Position numbers and translations under genes: made by a program. The notes under the pieces are model-generated. The model ran no database searches. It worked only from the letters and a program-made list of their open reading frames with translations, and had not been told where the DNA came from. Source: Lysinibacter sp. HNR (lineage in GTDB: Bacteria; Actinomycetota; Actinomycetes; Actinomycetales; Microbacteriaceae). Taken from it: a stretch of DNA of 64,000 nt. The stretch lies in assembly GCF_029760935.1 (NCBI RefSeq), contig NZ_CP121684.1:2170001-2234000 (forward strand). Reading direction: 5' to 3'. Shown here piece after piece: positions 37,769 through 45,900 of this stretch. Numbering within the stretch: the stretch's first letter is position 1; each line of letters opens with the position of its first letter.

Positions 37769-39247
37769 CTACTCGTTGATCCCGAGCACCGCGGCGGTTC
37801 GGGCAAGAGACTCAGCGGTTTTATCGGGGCTATCAGAAAGCTTGGTACCAAAACTCGGAATCATTCGTGTGAGCTGCGGACGCCACCCCTCAAATTGCTG
37901 GGGGAAGCAGCGCTCTAATACCTCAAGCATGATTGGTGCAGCGGTAGAGGCTCCGGGTGATGCCCCGAGCAGTCCGGCAATGCTACCGTCGGCAGAAGTG
38001 ACCACCTCGGTGCCCATCTGGAGGACCCCTCCATGTTTGGGGTCTTTCTTCATGACCTGGACACGCTGGCCCGCCGTAATGAGATACCAATCCCTGTCAC
38101 GGGCGGTGGGCATAAATTCGCGCAGAGCCCGCATTTTTTTGCGGCGTCCCGCGAGAACCTCACTTATCAGGTAGCGGACAAGACTGAAGTTGTCTCGCGC
38201 AACCGCCAGCATGGGCCACAGGTTGTGTATACGAACGGAGCGGGGAAGGTCAAACCACGATCCCTTTTTGAGAAATTTAGGGCTGAACCCCGCGTAGGGA
38301 CCAAAAAGCAGGCTAGTGTTACCATCAACGACCCTGGTATCCAGGTGGGGAACCGACATGGGCGGGGCACCAACCGCCGCCTTACCATATACCTTAGCCT
38401 GGTGTTGGGCAACAATCTCGGGATTATCGCAGCGCATGAACTGACCGCTGATGGGAAATCCGCCAAAACCCCTGATCTCGGGAATACCCGACGATTGCAG
38501 AAGAGGCAGGGCCCCTCCCCCTGCACCGACAAAAACAAACTTGGCGTTGACGATGCTCTTGGTGCGCCCCACCTCGCTCAACAGGTGCACATCCCAGGTT
38601 CCATCGCTTCTGCGCCTGAGCTTTCGCACGGTGTGCTCGGTTTCCACCGAGGCACCGGTCCGGGTCATTGACTCAAACATCTGGTGAGTGAGCGCACCAA
38701 AGTCCACATCCGTTCCAGCCGGTATGCGGGTGGCTGCAATCGGGGTTCCTTTTTTACGCTGATCAATGAGCAACGGTGCCCATTCCGCAATAACCCAGGG
38801 GTCCTCTGAGTATTCAATTCCAGCAAAAAGCGGTAGGTTTTTGAGGGCTTCAAAGCGTGTCTTGAGATAGGACACGTTGGCTTCTCCCTGCACAAAAGTC
38901 ATGTGGGGAACGGGGTTAATAAAAGTATCGGGCTCGCTCACGATGCCCTCTTCGACGAGTGATGCCCACAGCTGACGGCTGACCTGAAACTGCTCGTTAA
39001 TACTCACCGCTTTAGCCGGATCGACACTACCATCTGCCCCTTCGGGCATGTAGTTCAACTCACACAAAGCGGCATGACCGGTTCCCGCGTTGTTCCAAGC
39101 GTTGGAGCTTTCCCGCGCCACATCAGCAAGTTTTTCATAGACACGGATCGTCCACTCCGGCTGAAGTCGCTGTAGCAGTGTACCGAGGGTGGCGCTCATG
39201 ATTCCGGCACCGATGAGGACAACGTCAACCGTCTTTGTATTACTCAC
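37769..39247 (-). CDS. mqo: Malate:quinone oxidoreductase
   Basis: A 492-residue FAD-dependent peripheral membrane enzyme oxidising malate to oxaloacetate and feeding electrons to quinone, common in actinobacteria. The dinucleotide motif VLIGAGIMSATLG is at residues 10-22; further hallmarks are ESSNAWNNAGTGHAALCELN, GFGGFPISGQFMRC and the C-terminal LLGASPGASTAAPIMLEVLE. Length and motifs are complete. It is probably co-transcribed with tdk, whose start follows 12 bases after its stop. Confidence 0.97.
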   Translation of the reverse strand: MSNTKTVDVVLIGAGIMSATLGTLLQRLQPEWTIRVYEKLADVARESSNAWNNAGTGHAALCELNYMPEGADGSVDPAKAVSINEQFQVSRQLWASLVEEGIVSEPDTFINPVPHMTFVQGEANVSYLKTRFEALKNLPLFAGIEYSEDPWVIAEWAPLLIDQRKKGTPIAATRIPAGTDVDFGALTHQMFESMTRTGASVETEHTVRKLRRRSDGTWDVHLLSEVGRTKSIVNAKFVFVGAGGGALPLLQSSGIPEIRGFGGFPISGQFMRCDNPEIVAQHQAKVYGKAAVGAPPMSVPHLDTRVVDGNTSLLFGPYAGFSPKFLKKGSWFDLPRSVRIHNLWPMLAVARDNFSLVRYLISEVLAGRRKKMRALREFMPTARDRDWYLITAGQRVQVMKKDPKHGGVLQMGTEVVTSADGSIAGLLGASPGASTAAPIMLEVLERCFPQQFEGWRPQLTRMIPSFGTKLSDSPDKTAESLARTAAVLGINE

Positions 39248-39306
39248 CCGTCCAGCTTAGTAGGGTGTTGCAGCACTCAGCATAACCGAGCGCGACAAAG
39301 CACCCA

Positions 39307-40641
39307 CTATGCAGGGGTGCCCGCTCGGAACGCCTCTCGTTGAGCATCAGCAAGGCTGCCCAGTTGTGCATCAATCACGGTGCTGAAACCGAGGCGCTGA
39401 GCCTCATTTTTTCGCTGTTGCGCGGCGGTAACCTCTCGAACCTCCCCGGCAAGGCTAATCTCGCCAAAAGCCGCCAGACTGTGATCAATTGGAGTGTCCC
39501 GTGCCGCCGAAGCAATTGCGAGCGCTATAGCCAGGTCGGCGGAGGGTTCAGTGAGCCTCACCCCGCCCACGGTGGAGACATAAACGTCTTTAGAGCCGAG
39601 CGACACTCCGGCGCGGCGCTCGAGAACCGCGAGGATCATGGCTACCCGCGCCGAGTCGACCCCGCTTGTAACCCGGCGCGGATTGGGCGCGGATGCCTCT
39701 ACCACCAGCGCTTGAACCTCGACAGGAAGGGCACGACGACCCTCCAGAGCCACCGTGACACAGGTGCCACTCACGGAGGTTTCGGAGCGACTCAGAAAAA
39801 GCCCGCTGGGATCCGACACCTCTGCGATACCCCCACCCGTCATCTCAAAACACCCCACCTCGTCTGTGGGGCCAAAACGATTTTTAATAGCACGAATAAA
39901 GCGCAGGGAGCTGCGACGATCACCCTCAAAATGGCACACCACGTCTACCAGGTGCTCAAGCAGGCGGGGGCCAGCTATGCTGCCGTCTTTGGTAACATGG
40001 CCCACAAGAATAACAGGGAGATCTTGCCTTTTGGCCAGGCGAATCAGGGTACCCGCCACCTCTCTGACCTGGCTGGGTCCTCCGGCAATGCCCTCGACCG
40101 AGTCGCTGGCTATTGTCTGCACGGAATCTACGATAAGAAGTTGCGGCTGAACCGCATCACACTGACCGAGAACCCTGGAGAGAGCAGTCTCAGCAGCTAA
40201 AAAGAGGTTGTCCGTCAGGGCCCGGGTGCGTTCGGCACGGACCCTCACCTGGGCCACGGACTCCTCTGCACTGACGTATAAAACCCGGTTACCACCCCGA
40301 GCAATTGTTGCGGCAACCTCAAGGAGCAGCGTGGATTTACCCACCCCGGGTTCGCCCGAAAGCAGCACTGCCGCACCCGGGACAAGACCACCCCCGAGCA
40401 CACGGTCGAACTCCGCAATACCGCTTGTGGAGCGATCTGTAGCAACGGTGGATGTTTGGGTGATGGGCCGAGCGATCTCGTCTGCGCTAAGAGCAGCAAC
40501 CGCACGAGGTCCGAGAGAACCCGGCTCTTCTAGGGAGTCGACAACCGTTCCCCACTGCTGACACTCTCCGCAGCGCCCCACCCATTTGGGAGCCTGCCAG
40601 CCACACTCGGTACAGCGAAATAATGAAGAAGCCTTTGCCAT
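39307..40641 (-). CDS. radA: DNA repair protein RadA (Sms)
   Basis: A 444-residue branch-migration ATPase acting with RecA in recombination repair. It shows the N-terminal zinc finger (CTECGWQAPKWVGRCGEC), Walker A GEPGVGKST, the RadA-specific AIKNRFGPTDEVGCFE motif and a C-terminal Lon-protease-like domain ending near LAGEVREV. The start is set at the Met of MAKASSLFRC at 40641, which matches the family. An in-frame GTG at 40671 would add ten residues; neither has a strong ribosome-binding site. Confidence 0.95.
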   Translation of the reverse strand: MAKASSLFRCTECGWQAPKWVGRCGECQQWGTVVDSLEEPGSLGPRAVAALSADEIARPITQTSTVATDRSTSGIAEFDRVLGGGLVPGAAVLLSGEPGVGKSTLLLEVAATIARGGNRVLYVSAEESVAQVRVRAERTRALTDNLFLAAETALSRVLGQCDAVQPQLLIVDSVQTIASDSVEGIAGGPSQVREVAGTLIRLAKRQDLPVILVGHVTKDGSIAGPRLLEHLVDVVCHFEGDRRSSLRFIRAIKNRFGPTDEVGCFEMTGGGIAEVSDPSGLFLSRSETSVSGTCVTVALEGRRALPVEVQALVVEASAPNPRRVTSGVDSARVAMILAVLERRAGVSLGSKDVYVSTVGGVRLTEPSADLAIALAIASAARDTPIDHSLAAFGEISLAGEVREVTAAQQRKNEAQRLGFSTVIDAQLGSLADAQREAFRAGTPA

Positions 40642-40762
40642 GTCAGTAAGACTACCGACCACGTCTGACACCCGCAGATCTGACGGGGTAATCCGTGACG
40701 AGGATGCCGGTTAGTAACCGGAGGCTACGAATCGCAGTATAACGGTCGATATGGCAAAAACT

Positions 40763-41803
40763 CTACCGAGGGTTCCACCCCAGTTCTGGGGCTATCTCCT
40801 CTGCGACAGTGCGCAAGACCCGTCGATGCGCTTCAATTCCACCCGGTGCGGGCAGGGTGATAATAAGGGTATCCGCCTCGGCGATTGTAGTATCCGCGGC
40901 AAGCGAATCGACGATAGCGTCAGATGACCCCGTATGAAGCCTACTAAAGCGCATGTTCAGGGAGGGGTCGTGTGGTCTCCCATCGGGGCGCATCCGCTCC
41001 TTATAGCTCTTGATGTATCCCGCGTGTGCATCGCTGTCTTCCTGATTCGCCGTGGGAAGCACTATTCGGCCGACAGCAACCCGCCCCCTGCGTCTGTTTC
41101 CCGCCTCCGAAGCTGCAAACGCCTCACGGTAGGCACGCACATGTTCAGTCTGACGAACCTCCAGAACATCCTCGCCACCCTCCGTTATTAGAGTGGAAAC
41201 GTGCAGGTCAAATCCCTGCTCTCCGGAGCGTATTGAGCTGCCTAGAGAACCTGCACCGTACCAAAGGCGTTCGGCCAGGTCCGGGTTTTCCGGGGTCACA
41301 TGAAGATCCGTCTCTGGTGGAACGCTCATAAACCCTTGACCGCTATGAGCCACGGGGTACCCTTCAAGGGCCCTACGCAGACGTTCGATGCGATACTGGG
41401 ACTCTTCGCTCAAACTTCGATCGCTCTCCCCAAAAACCGGGTCAAGGATCGATGCGAGGCCACCGATACCCGTGCTCAGTCCAAGTTCTAGACGTCCTCC
41501 AATAAGCAGATCAACGGTTGCGGCGTCCTCAGCCAGCCGGATGGGATCCTCATAGCGCGCGGGAATCACCCCCGTCCCCAGGGCAATGCTGTGAGTACGC
41601 TGCCCGACGGCAGAAAGAAAAGTCATCGGACTTGATAGATAGGGTTCAAAATGACGAACACGCACCCATCCCGATTGATAGCCCAGCTCCTCGGCAAACT
41701 GAAAAAGCTCCACTCCCTCTCGGAGCGCCCGTCCGGCCCCAAGAGGCCCATAATCATTGGGGACAAAAGAAAGAAAACCTAATTTTAGGCGCTGCACGGT
41801 CAT
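40763..41803 (-). CDS. LLM-class flavin-dependent oxidoreductase
   Basis: A 346-residue luciferase-like monooxygenase-fold protein. Visible are LKLGFLSFVPNDYGPLGAGR at the N-terminus, RHFEPYLSSPMTFLSAVGQR, IALGTGVIPARYEDPIRLAE and GGRLELGLSTGIGG, all typical of the bacterial-luciferase family. It probably uses reduced FMN or F420 to oxidise an unknown small molecule. The frame is open upstream to 41899, but the Met at 41803 fits the family; no Shine-Dalgarno is visible at either. Confidence 0.85.
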   Translation of the reverse strand: MTVQRLKLGFLSFVPNDYGPLGAGRALREGVELFQFAEELGYQSGWVRVRHFEPYLSSPMTFLSAVGQRTHSIALGTGVIPARYEDPIRLAEDAATVDLLIGGRLELGLSTGIGGLASILDPVFGESDRSLSEESQYRIERLRRALEGYPVAHSGQGFMSVPPETDLHVTPENPDLAERLWYGAGSLGSSIRSGEQGFDLHVSTLITEGGEDVLEVRQTEHVRAYREAFAASEAGNRRRGRVAVGRIVLPTANQEDSDAHAGYIKSYKERMRPDGRPHDPSLNMRFSRLHTGSSDAIVDSLAADTTIAEADTLIITLPAPGGIEAHRRVLRTVAEEIAPELGWNPR

Positions 41804-41925
41804 AACTATGACGCTAGCGAATTCACCAACAGAAGATGCCAATACGTCAGAATATTTCATGTAGCATTTTATGACGCGCGCCCCTCGATTGGCATTCATC
41901 GCTCATATCGCATAAAATCGTTCGC

Positions 41926-42013
41926 GGTGACGTGTCCGAGCGGCCGAAGGTGCAACACTCGAAATGTTGTGTAGGTTCAAAGCCTACCGTGGGTTCAAAT
42001 CCCACCGTCACCG
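41926..42013 (+). tRNA. tRNA-Ser (anticodon CGA)
   Basis: A class II tRNA with acceptor GGTGACG/CGTCACC, anticodon stem CAACA/TGTTG around loop CTCGAAA (anticodon CGA, serine), a long variable arm (GTAGG...CCTAC) and T arm GGGTTCAAATCCC. The discriminator is G, and CCA is encoded immediately after (42014-42016). Confidence 0.96.
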
Positions 42014-42025
42014 CCACATAGAGGG

Positions 42026-42050
42026 CCCCGAGATTTCTAAAAATCTGGGG
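42026..42050 (+). terminator. Hairpin after tRNA-Ser
   Basis: CCCC(G)AGATTT pairs with AAATCTGGGG around a CTAA loop, with one bulged base. It lies 9 bases after the encoded CCA and could end the tRNA transcript. It lacks a T tract. Confidence 0.5.
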
Positions 42051-42163
42051 ATGCGGGGCCTTCTGCATAGTTCCGGCGTTACCCGGCCAACCCGTATCAA
42101 TCGGGGTGATCCCACTCGGATTATCCCGCATAACAAGTTCACCGGGTGAGCGTTATCCCCACG

Positions 42164-42190
42164 GTATACGAAGCAAAGACCCCGTATACT
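42164..42190. promoter_or_regulatory. Paired GTATAC sites overlapping a -10 box before the mepB-like gene
   Basis: Two GTATAC palindromes start exactly 20 bp apart (42164-42169 and 42184-42189) and together form the inverted repeat GTATACG-N12-CGTATAC. The right copy overlaps TATACT (42185-42190), a likely -10 box 10 bases before the ATG. Two helical turns of spacing suit a dimeric repressor. Confidence 0.45.
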
Positions 42191-42200
42191 GTGGGGCAGT

Positions 42201-42704
42201 ATGAACAACAGCGCCCCTCCCCCTCCGAGCCTCACCAATCTGACGGGTGGCTCGGTTCAGTTTACGGCTTTCTATCGCTATGTGGAGCTCTTAGGCGAGG
42301 AGGCTCCCGAATATGAAGCACCACAGTTAGAGCCACAAAATAGCAATTACCAATCCGGTGTCGTTCGTCTCAACGGTGAATTGTGGCGGATACGTACAGC
42401 GCGTGTAACACCGACAAAACCTGGCGCGTTTGTAGCGGTATGGAAACGTAACGAACGAGGAAAAACCCAACCGTTCGATACTGACGACCCGGCCACGGGC
42501 CTGCTAGTCTTTGTTGAAGAGAGAGATAGGTTCGGGGTCTTCCGTTTCCAGGCTTGCCAGCTCGAAATAATGGGCATCACAGCTTCCGTATCGCAGCCGG
42601 GAAAACGAGGGTTTCGCCTATACCCAAGCTGGTGCCGGGCGCTAAATACGCAAGCCGCTCACACTCAGCATGAACAAGCTTTAGCTTTTAATACCCTGCG
42701 TTAG
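42201..42704 (+). CDS. MepB-family protein
   Basis: A 167-residue soluble protein matching the MepB domain, first known from the staphylococcal mepRAB efflux locus but of unknown function. Family-like blocks are WRIRTARVTPTKPGAFVAVW, a short charged spacer, LLVFVEERDRFGVFRFQACQ and PGKRGFRLYPSW. No MATE pump or MarR regulator is adjacent, so the drug-efflux context is absent here. A TATACT box just upstream suggests a nearly leaderless mRNA. It lies between tRNA-Ser and an AT-rich region, an accessory-looking position. Confidence 0.8.
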   Translation: MNNSAPPPPSLTNLTGGSVQFTAFYRYVELLGEEAPEYEAPQLEPQNSNYQSGVVRLNGELWRIRTARVTPTKPGAFVAVWKRNERGKTQPFDTDDPATGLLVFVEERDRFGVFRFQACQLEIMGITASVSQPGKRGFRLYPSWCRALNTQAAHTQHEQALAFNTLR

Positions 42705-42721
42705 CTTTCTCTCCGTTGGGC

Positions 42722-42739
42722 AAGAGCTCCCGAGCTCTT
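42722..42739 (+). terminator. Hairpin after the MepB-family gene
   Basis: AAGAGCTC-CC-GAGCTCTT is an 8-bp perfect inverted repeat 17 bases after the stop. The loop is very short, so the outer pairs matter most. It lacks a T tract. Confidence 0.45.
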
Positions 42740-42849
42740 ATGTGCAAGACACTCTGACACTGAGAAATCGTAGCTCACACCTGCCTAAAGCCCCGGTCGA
42801 TAAGGCAAAGTTTTTACCATTCAGTCCCTGGGCAACCCTCAAGATATCT

Positions 42850-43205
42850 TGTGAGCAGATCTTATGAAATATTTTTTAATTCTAAATTCTCTTTCTGTAA
42901 AGAAATACATTTATGTAATAGATTTTCAAAAAAGAAGTCAAGAGCCGTAACAGCCTTGAAATCTCGGGGAAATTTATATTCTTGCATTAAATTGTGATTC
43001 TTTATTTTAGTGAATTAATTTCAAGATAGATTAAAAAGAGATTATCTGTTATGTTTCTCTCAAATAACTTAGATAATTTAGTTTATTTAAAAAATATCTA
43101 TAATTTTTTAATCCATAGATATTTGATAAGACGCATCCAGAAAGCACTGGATTAAAGTTGGTTCGAAATAAATTAACTGAGTCAACATATAATCTACAGG
43201 TGCTC
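42850..43205. other. AT-rich island upstream of the SipW operon
   Basis: About 350 bases are markedly AT-rich compared with all neighbouring sequence and contain no gene. It includes a 10-bp inverted repeat (AAATATCTAT at 43092-43101 with ATAGATATTT at 43115-43124), a smaller hairpin (ATCCAG at 43135-43140, CTGGAT at 43147-43152) and TATAAT at 43188-43193, a likely -10 box about 50 bases before the first gene. No well-spaced -35 element is seen, as expected of an activator-dependent or silenced promoter. Confidence 0.7.
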
Positions 43206-43244
43206 CTTCCCCAGGTAAGACAACACAGATTGTAGCGAACACTC

Positions 43245-43916
43245 ATGCATTCAGTAGACACCACTCCAGAACCCAATACCCCTCAGAGAAAAGGGCGCAA
43301 GAGAGCAGTCATCGCTCTCGGTAGCCTAGTCGGAGTCGCAATTCTTATTACCAGCGCCGTCTTTACAGACTTTGCTAATCTCAACCTAGGAACTAACGGT
43401 ATCGGCTCCGACGCCTTTAACTTCCAAGTGGTTAACACAGATCCCGTTACGGGTCAAATGATCCCTGGCGAGTGGCAAGAGGCCAATACCCCCGAGGGTG
43501 CACCCATCGCTATTACCGGCGCAAACAGCATATTTCCAGGAGGCCCTTCAATCTCCGTGCAGATCCCCGTCCGTAATGCCTCAACCTCTCTGAACTCCGC
43601 AGTTACCCTGGGACTCACACAGATTCCAGACACTGGAACAAACGTTACCTCTCCCAGGTATCTATCAAGCCTCCGATTTTCAGTCACCCAACCAGCAACA
43701 AACCTTGACAGCACCTCCGTTACTTTCGGACCGGTAACCTATGACGACTTCAACACTCTCACCCTTAACAGGCTTGAAGGAGGAGAAGAATCATCCGTCA
43801 CCATCACCATCGTTCTACTCACCCAGGCGGACTCGGAAGCTACTTTTCCAGACAATGACCTCAACGGACTCAAGGCTTTCATACAGGCCAACTTCAACGC
43901 CACCTCAATCGCCTAA
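43245..43916 (+). CDS. SipW-type exported surface protein 1
   Basis: A 223-residue protein with a charged N-terminus, one hydrophobic segment (about residues 23-41) and then AVFTDFANLNLGTNG, which resembles the post-membrane motif of SipW-dependent (TasA/camelysin or alternate-signal-exported) proteins. The mature part is a Ser/Thr/Asn-rich beta-type domain with few charges and no catalytic motif, as in secreted fibre subunits. It is first in a seven-gene operon that ends with a SipW-like peptidase. Fibre or matrix formation is inferred from this context. Confidence 0.8.
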   Translation: MHSVDTTPEPNTPQRKGRKRAVIALGSLVGVAILITSAVFTDFANLNLGTNGIGSDAFNFQVVNTDPVTGQMIPGEWQEANTPEGAPIAITGANSIFPGGPSISVQIPVRNASTSLNSAVTLGLTQIPDTGTNVTSPRYLSSLRFSVTQPATNLDSTSVTFGPVTYDDFNTLTLNRLEGGEESSVTITIVLLTQADSEATFPDNDLNGLKAFIQANFNATSIA

Positions 43917-43958
43917 ATCCACCGATAAAAGCTCATCGAGGGGGAGAGGCAGAGGACA

Positions 43959-44540
43959 GTGAAAACACCAATACGTTTCTTATTGACCGGTGGGATCTTC
44001 CTCTGCCTCGCCACCCTCCTCACCTCCGCAATTATTACTCAGTGGCAAAGCAGCAGCATTCTTCTTCAGGGCGAACAAAACACCCTGAGAATCGCAGCCA
44101 TCGGAAGCCCCCAACCAAGTTGGACACCCACATCAGAGGCCTGGAGCAGGCACACCGGTCGCTCCTACACAATAGAGCTTGTTGAGAGTTCCGTCGCCCC
44201 CGGACAGCCGCTCGATGTGAGGATGGCGGTCCGAAATGAAAGCCCCATCACCGCAACACACCTTACGCTTTCCCTCTACCCGGTTCCGGTTCCAGGCGAA
44301 GACCCAGCCGACTCAGACTACCTCTTTAGTCAGCTGGCCATTACCGTCCGACAGGGACAAACCCTTATCGTGCAGAATCGTCTCGCACCCGAGTTCGAAA
44401 ACATTGCCCTGCCAAACGGACTTGCCGCAGACGAATACACAATATTTGACGTCCAAATCAGCCTCATTCCACAGACTGATCAGGACTGGATGGACAAGAA
44501 GACCGGACTGGAATTCCAATTCGTTGGAACGAGCGCATAA
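43959..44540 (+). CDS. Exported protein 2 of the SipW operon
   Basis: A 193-residue protein starting at GTG, with GAGG/AGAGG upstream. One hydrophobic segment (about residues 7-26) is followed by ITQWQSSSILLQGEQNTLRI, a degenerate form of the motif in its neighbours. The rest is a beta-rich domain (VAPGQPLDVRMAVRNESPIT) resembling bacterial extracellular immunoglobulin-like folds. The stop overlaps the next start (TAATG), so translation is coupled. Function is unknown; a surface-structure component is likely from context. Confidence 0.75.
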   Translation: MKTPIRFLLTGGIFLCLATLLTSAIITQWQSSSILLQGEQNTLRIAAIGSPQPSWTPTSEAWSRHTGRSYTIELVESSVAPGQPLDVRMAVRNESPITATHLTLSLYPVPVPGEDPADSDYLFSQLAITVRQGQTLIVQNRLAPEFENIALPNGLAADEYTIFDVQISLIPQTDQDWMDKKTGLEFQFVGTSA

Positions 44541-45208
44541 TGAGGAAGTTCACCACTCGACGGCGCAGAAGCCAATCGCACAAATATCATTACCCACGCC
44601 GCGCACAACTCGCTCAACGCTCCACAAAAATCTGCGCGACGATACTCGCTATCGGCATATTCCTCCCAGCCACCGTCTCAACCACACTGGCTGCCTTCAC
44701 CAATATCTCTTCCCTGAGTCTTGGCACAAACGGTACCGTGGGAGGGCTATACGATATCGCTCTCCTCGATAGAAACGGGAATATTCACCAGGGGAACCCC
44801 GTCTCCTACACAATAGATACATCCAGTGCGGGAATCATTAACATCATTGGCTCCCCACAAACCGCAACTTTCGATATCTCCGTCGTCACGCTTACGGAGG
44901 CCTCGGGACCGGTAACGCTGCAATTGTTCAATGCTTTCCAGGGAACTCGCCCACCGGACCCCGGATTTCCCACGGGCGCCGAACCCTACAACGTTGCGCT
45001 TTTCACCATCTCAGTTGACGGAATAACGCTCAGGACCGCCACCACTGCGGCAGCGATTAACAGCCAACCAATTATCCTCACTGATTGGGTGCAAAATGTT
45101 CCTCGAGTGGTCACCATATCAATTAACATGCCAGCCGCTCTCGGGAACCCCTATTTTTATAATCGAATCCTTGTATTGGGAGTTCAGTTCAACGGATCAA
45201 CCTCATGA
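44540..45208 (+). CDS. SipW-type exported surface protein 3
   Basis: A 222-residue protein with a long Arg/Lys/His-rich N-terminus, a hydrophobic segment (about residues 31-50) and LAAFTNISSLSLGTNGTVGG, nearly the same post-membrane motif as protein 1. The mature domain is Thr/Ile/Asn-rich and predicted beta, without catalytic residues. Start and stop overlap both neighbours (TAATG before, ATGA after). It is probably a paralogous subunit of the same surface structure. Confidence 0.8.
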   Translation: MRKFTTRRRRSQSHKYHYPRRAQLAQRSTKICATILAIGIFLPATVSTTLAAFTNISSLSLGTNGTVGGLYDIALLDRNGNIHQGNPVSYTIDTSSAGIINIIGSPQTATFDISVVTLTEASGPVTLQLFNAFQGTRPPDPGFPTGAEPYNVALFTISVDGITLRTATTAAAINSQPIILTDWVQNVPRVVTISINMPAALGNPYFYNRILVLGVQFNGSTS

Positions 45209-45900
45209 GAAAACACGCCCTTTCCCGTTTAGGACTCGCCCCTCTGCTCTGCGGAATAATTCTCGCGCTCGGATTCAACACAGCACCATCCTCAGCGATT
45301 GCAACAGATAACCCGATACTCGACGTTAGTCCAGAATCTATAACCGTTGCGATGCCGTTTCCGGGGCACTCTTCATCATGGATTTTAAACGCCACCAACC
45401 CCAGCAGTAACCCCACCAAGATTTTCCTCACCGTCACTCAAGATCCAGACCCGCTCTCCCTCGCGTGTGAACAGTTGGACTCCATTGACCGGCTTATCCT
45501 GCTCACAGTCACGATCAATAACGAGCAGAGCGTGAACACAACGCTGTGTGACATACACAACCAGAGCGTGCCGCTCGGTTCTCTCCCTCCCCAAGAAACA
45601 ATCGTCTTGAACTCAACGGTCTCTCTTTCGAGCACAGCCGGAAACCAATTCCAAGGGATATCCCAAGCGCTAACGTTCACCATCACGGCCACAGTCGACG
45701 CTCTTCCCCCTCCACCTTTTGCTCCCGAGACGCCTCCGTTCACGCGCGATGCTCCACACGATGAGGGGCTTGCTCTCACCGGAAGCGACGATACATCGCT
45801 CATTCTCTGGATCTTACTGAGCACGGCAGGGGTCGGAACCTACCTCACAACCGCCTCATTCCTACAACAGAGAAGGAATACAAAACGTGACTCATCGTAA
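45205..45900 (+). CDS. Surface protein with LALTG sortase-type sorting signal
   Basis: A 231-residue protein with an N-terminal signal peptide (hydrophobic residues about 10-25, then SSA), a beta-type ectodomain containing two cysteines (SLACEQ and NTTLCDIHNQ) that could form a disulfide, a Pro-rich stem (PPPPFAPETPPF) and a C-terminal sorting signal: LALTG, a hydrophobic helix and the basic tail QQRRNTKR. LAxTG is the form used by class E sortases of high-GC actinobacteria. It could anchor the complex to peptidoglycan. No sortase gene is present in the window. The start overlaps the previous stop (ATGA). Confidence 0.8.
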   Translation: MRKHALSRLGLAPLLCGIILALGFNTAPSSAIATDNPILDVSPESITVAMPFPGHSSSWILNATNPSSNPTKIFLTVTQDPDPLSLACEQLDSIDRLILLTVTINNEQSVNTTLCDIHNQSVPLGSLPPQETIVLNSTVSLSSTAGNQFQGISQALTFTITATVDALPPPPFAPETPPFTRDAPHDEGLALTGSDDTSLILWILLSTAGVGTYLTTASFLQQRRNTKRDSS

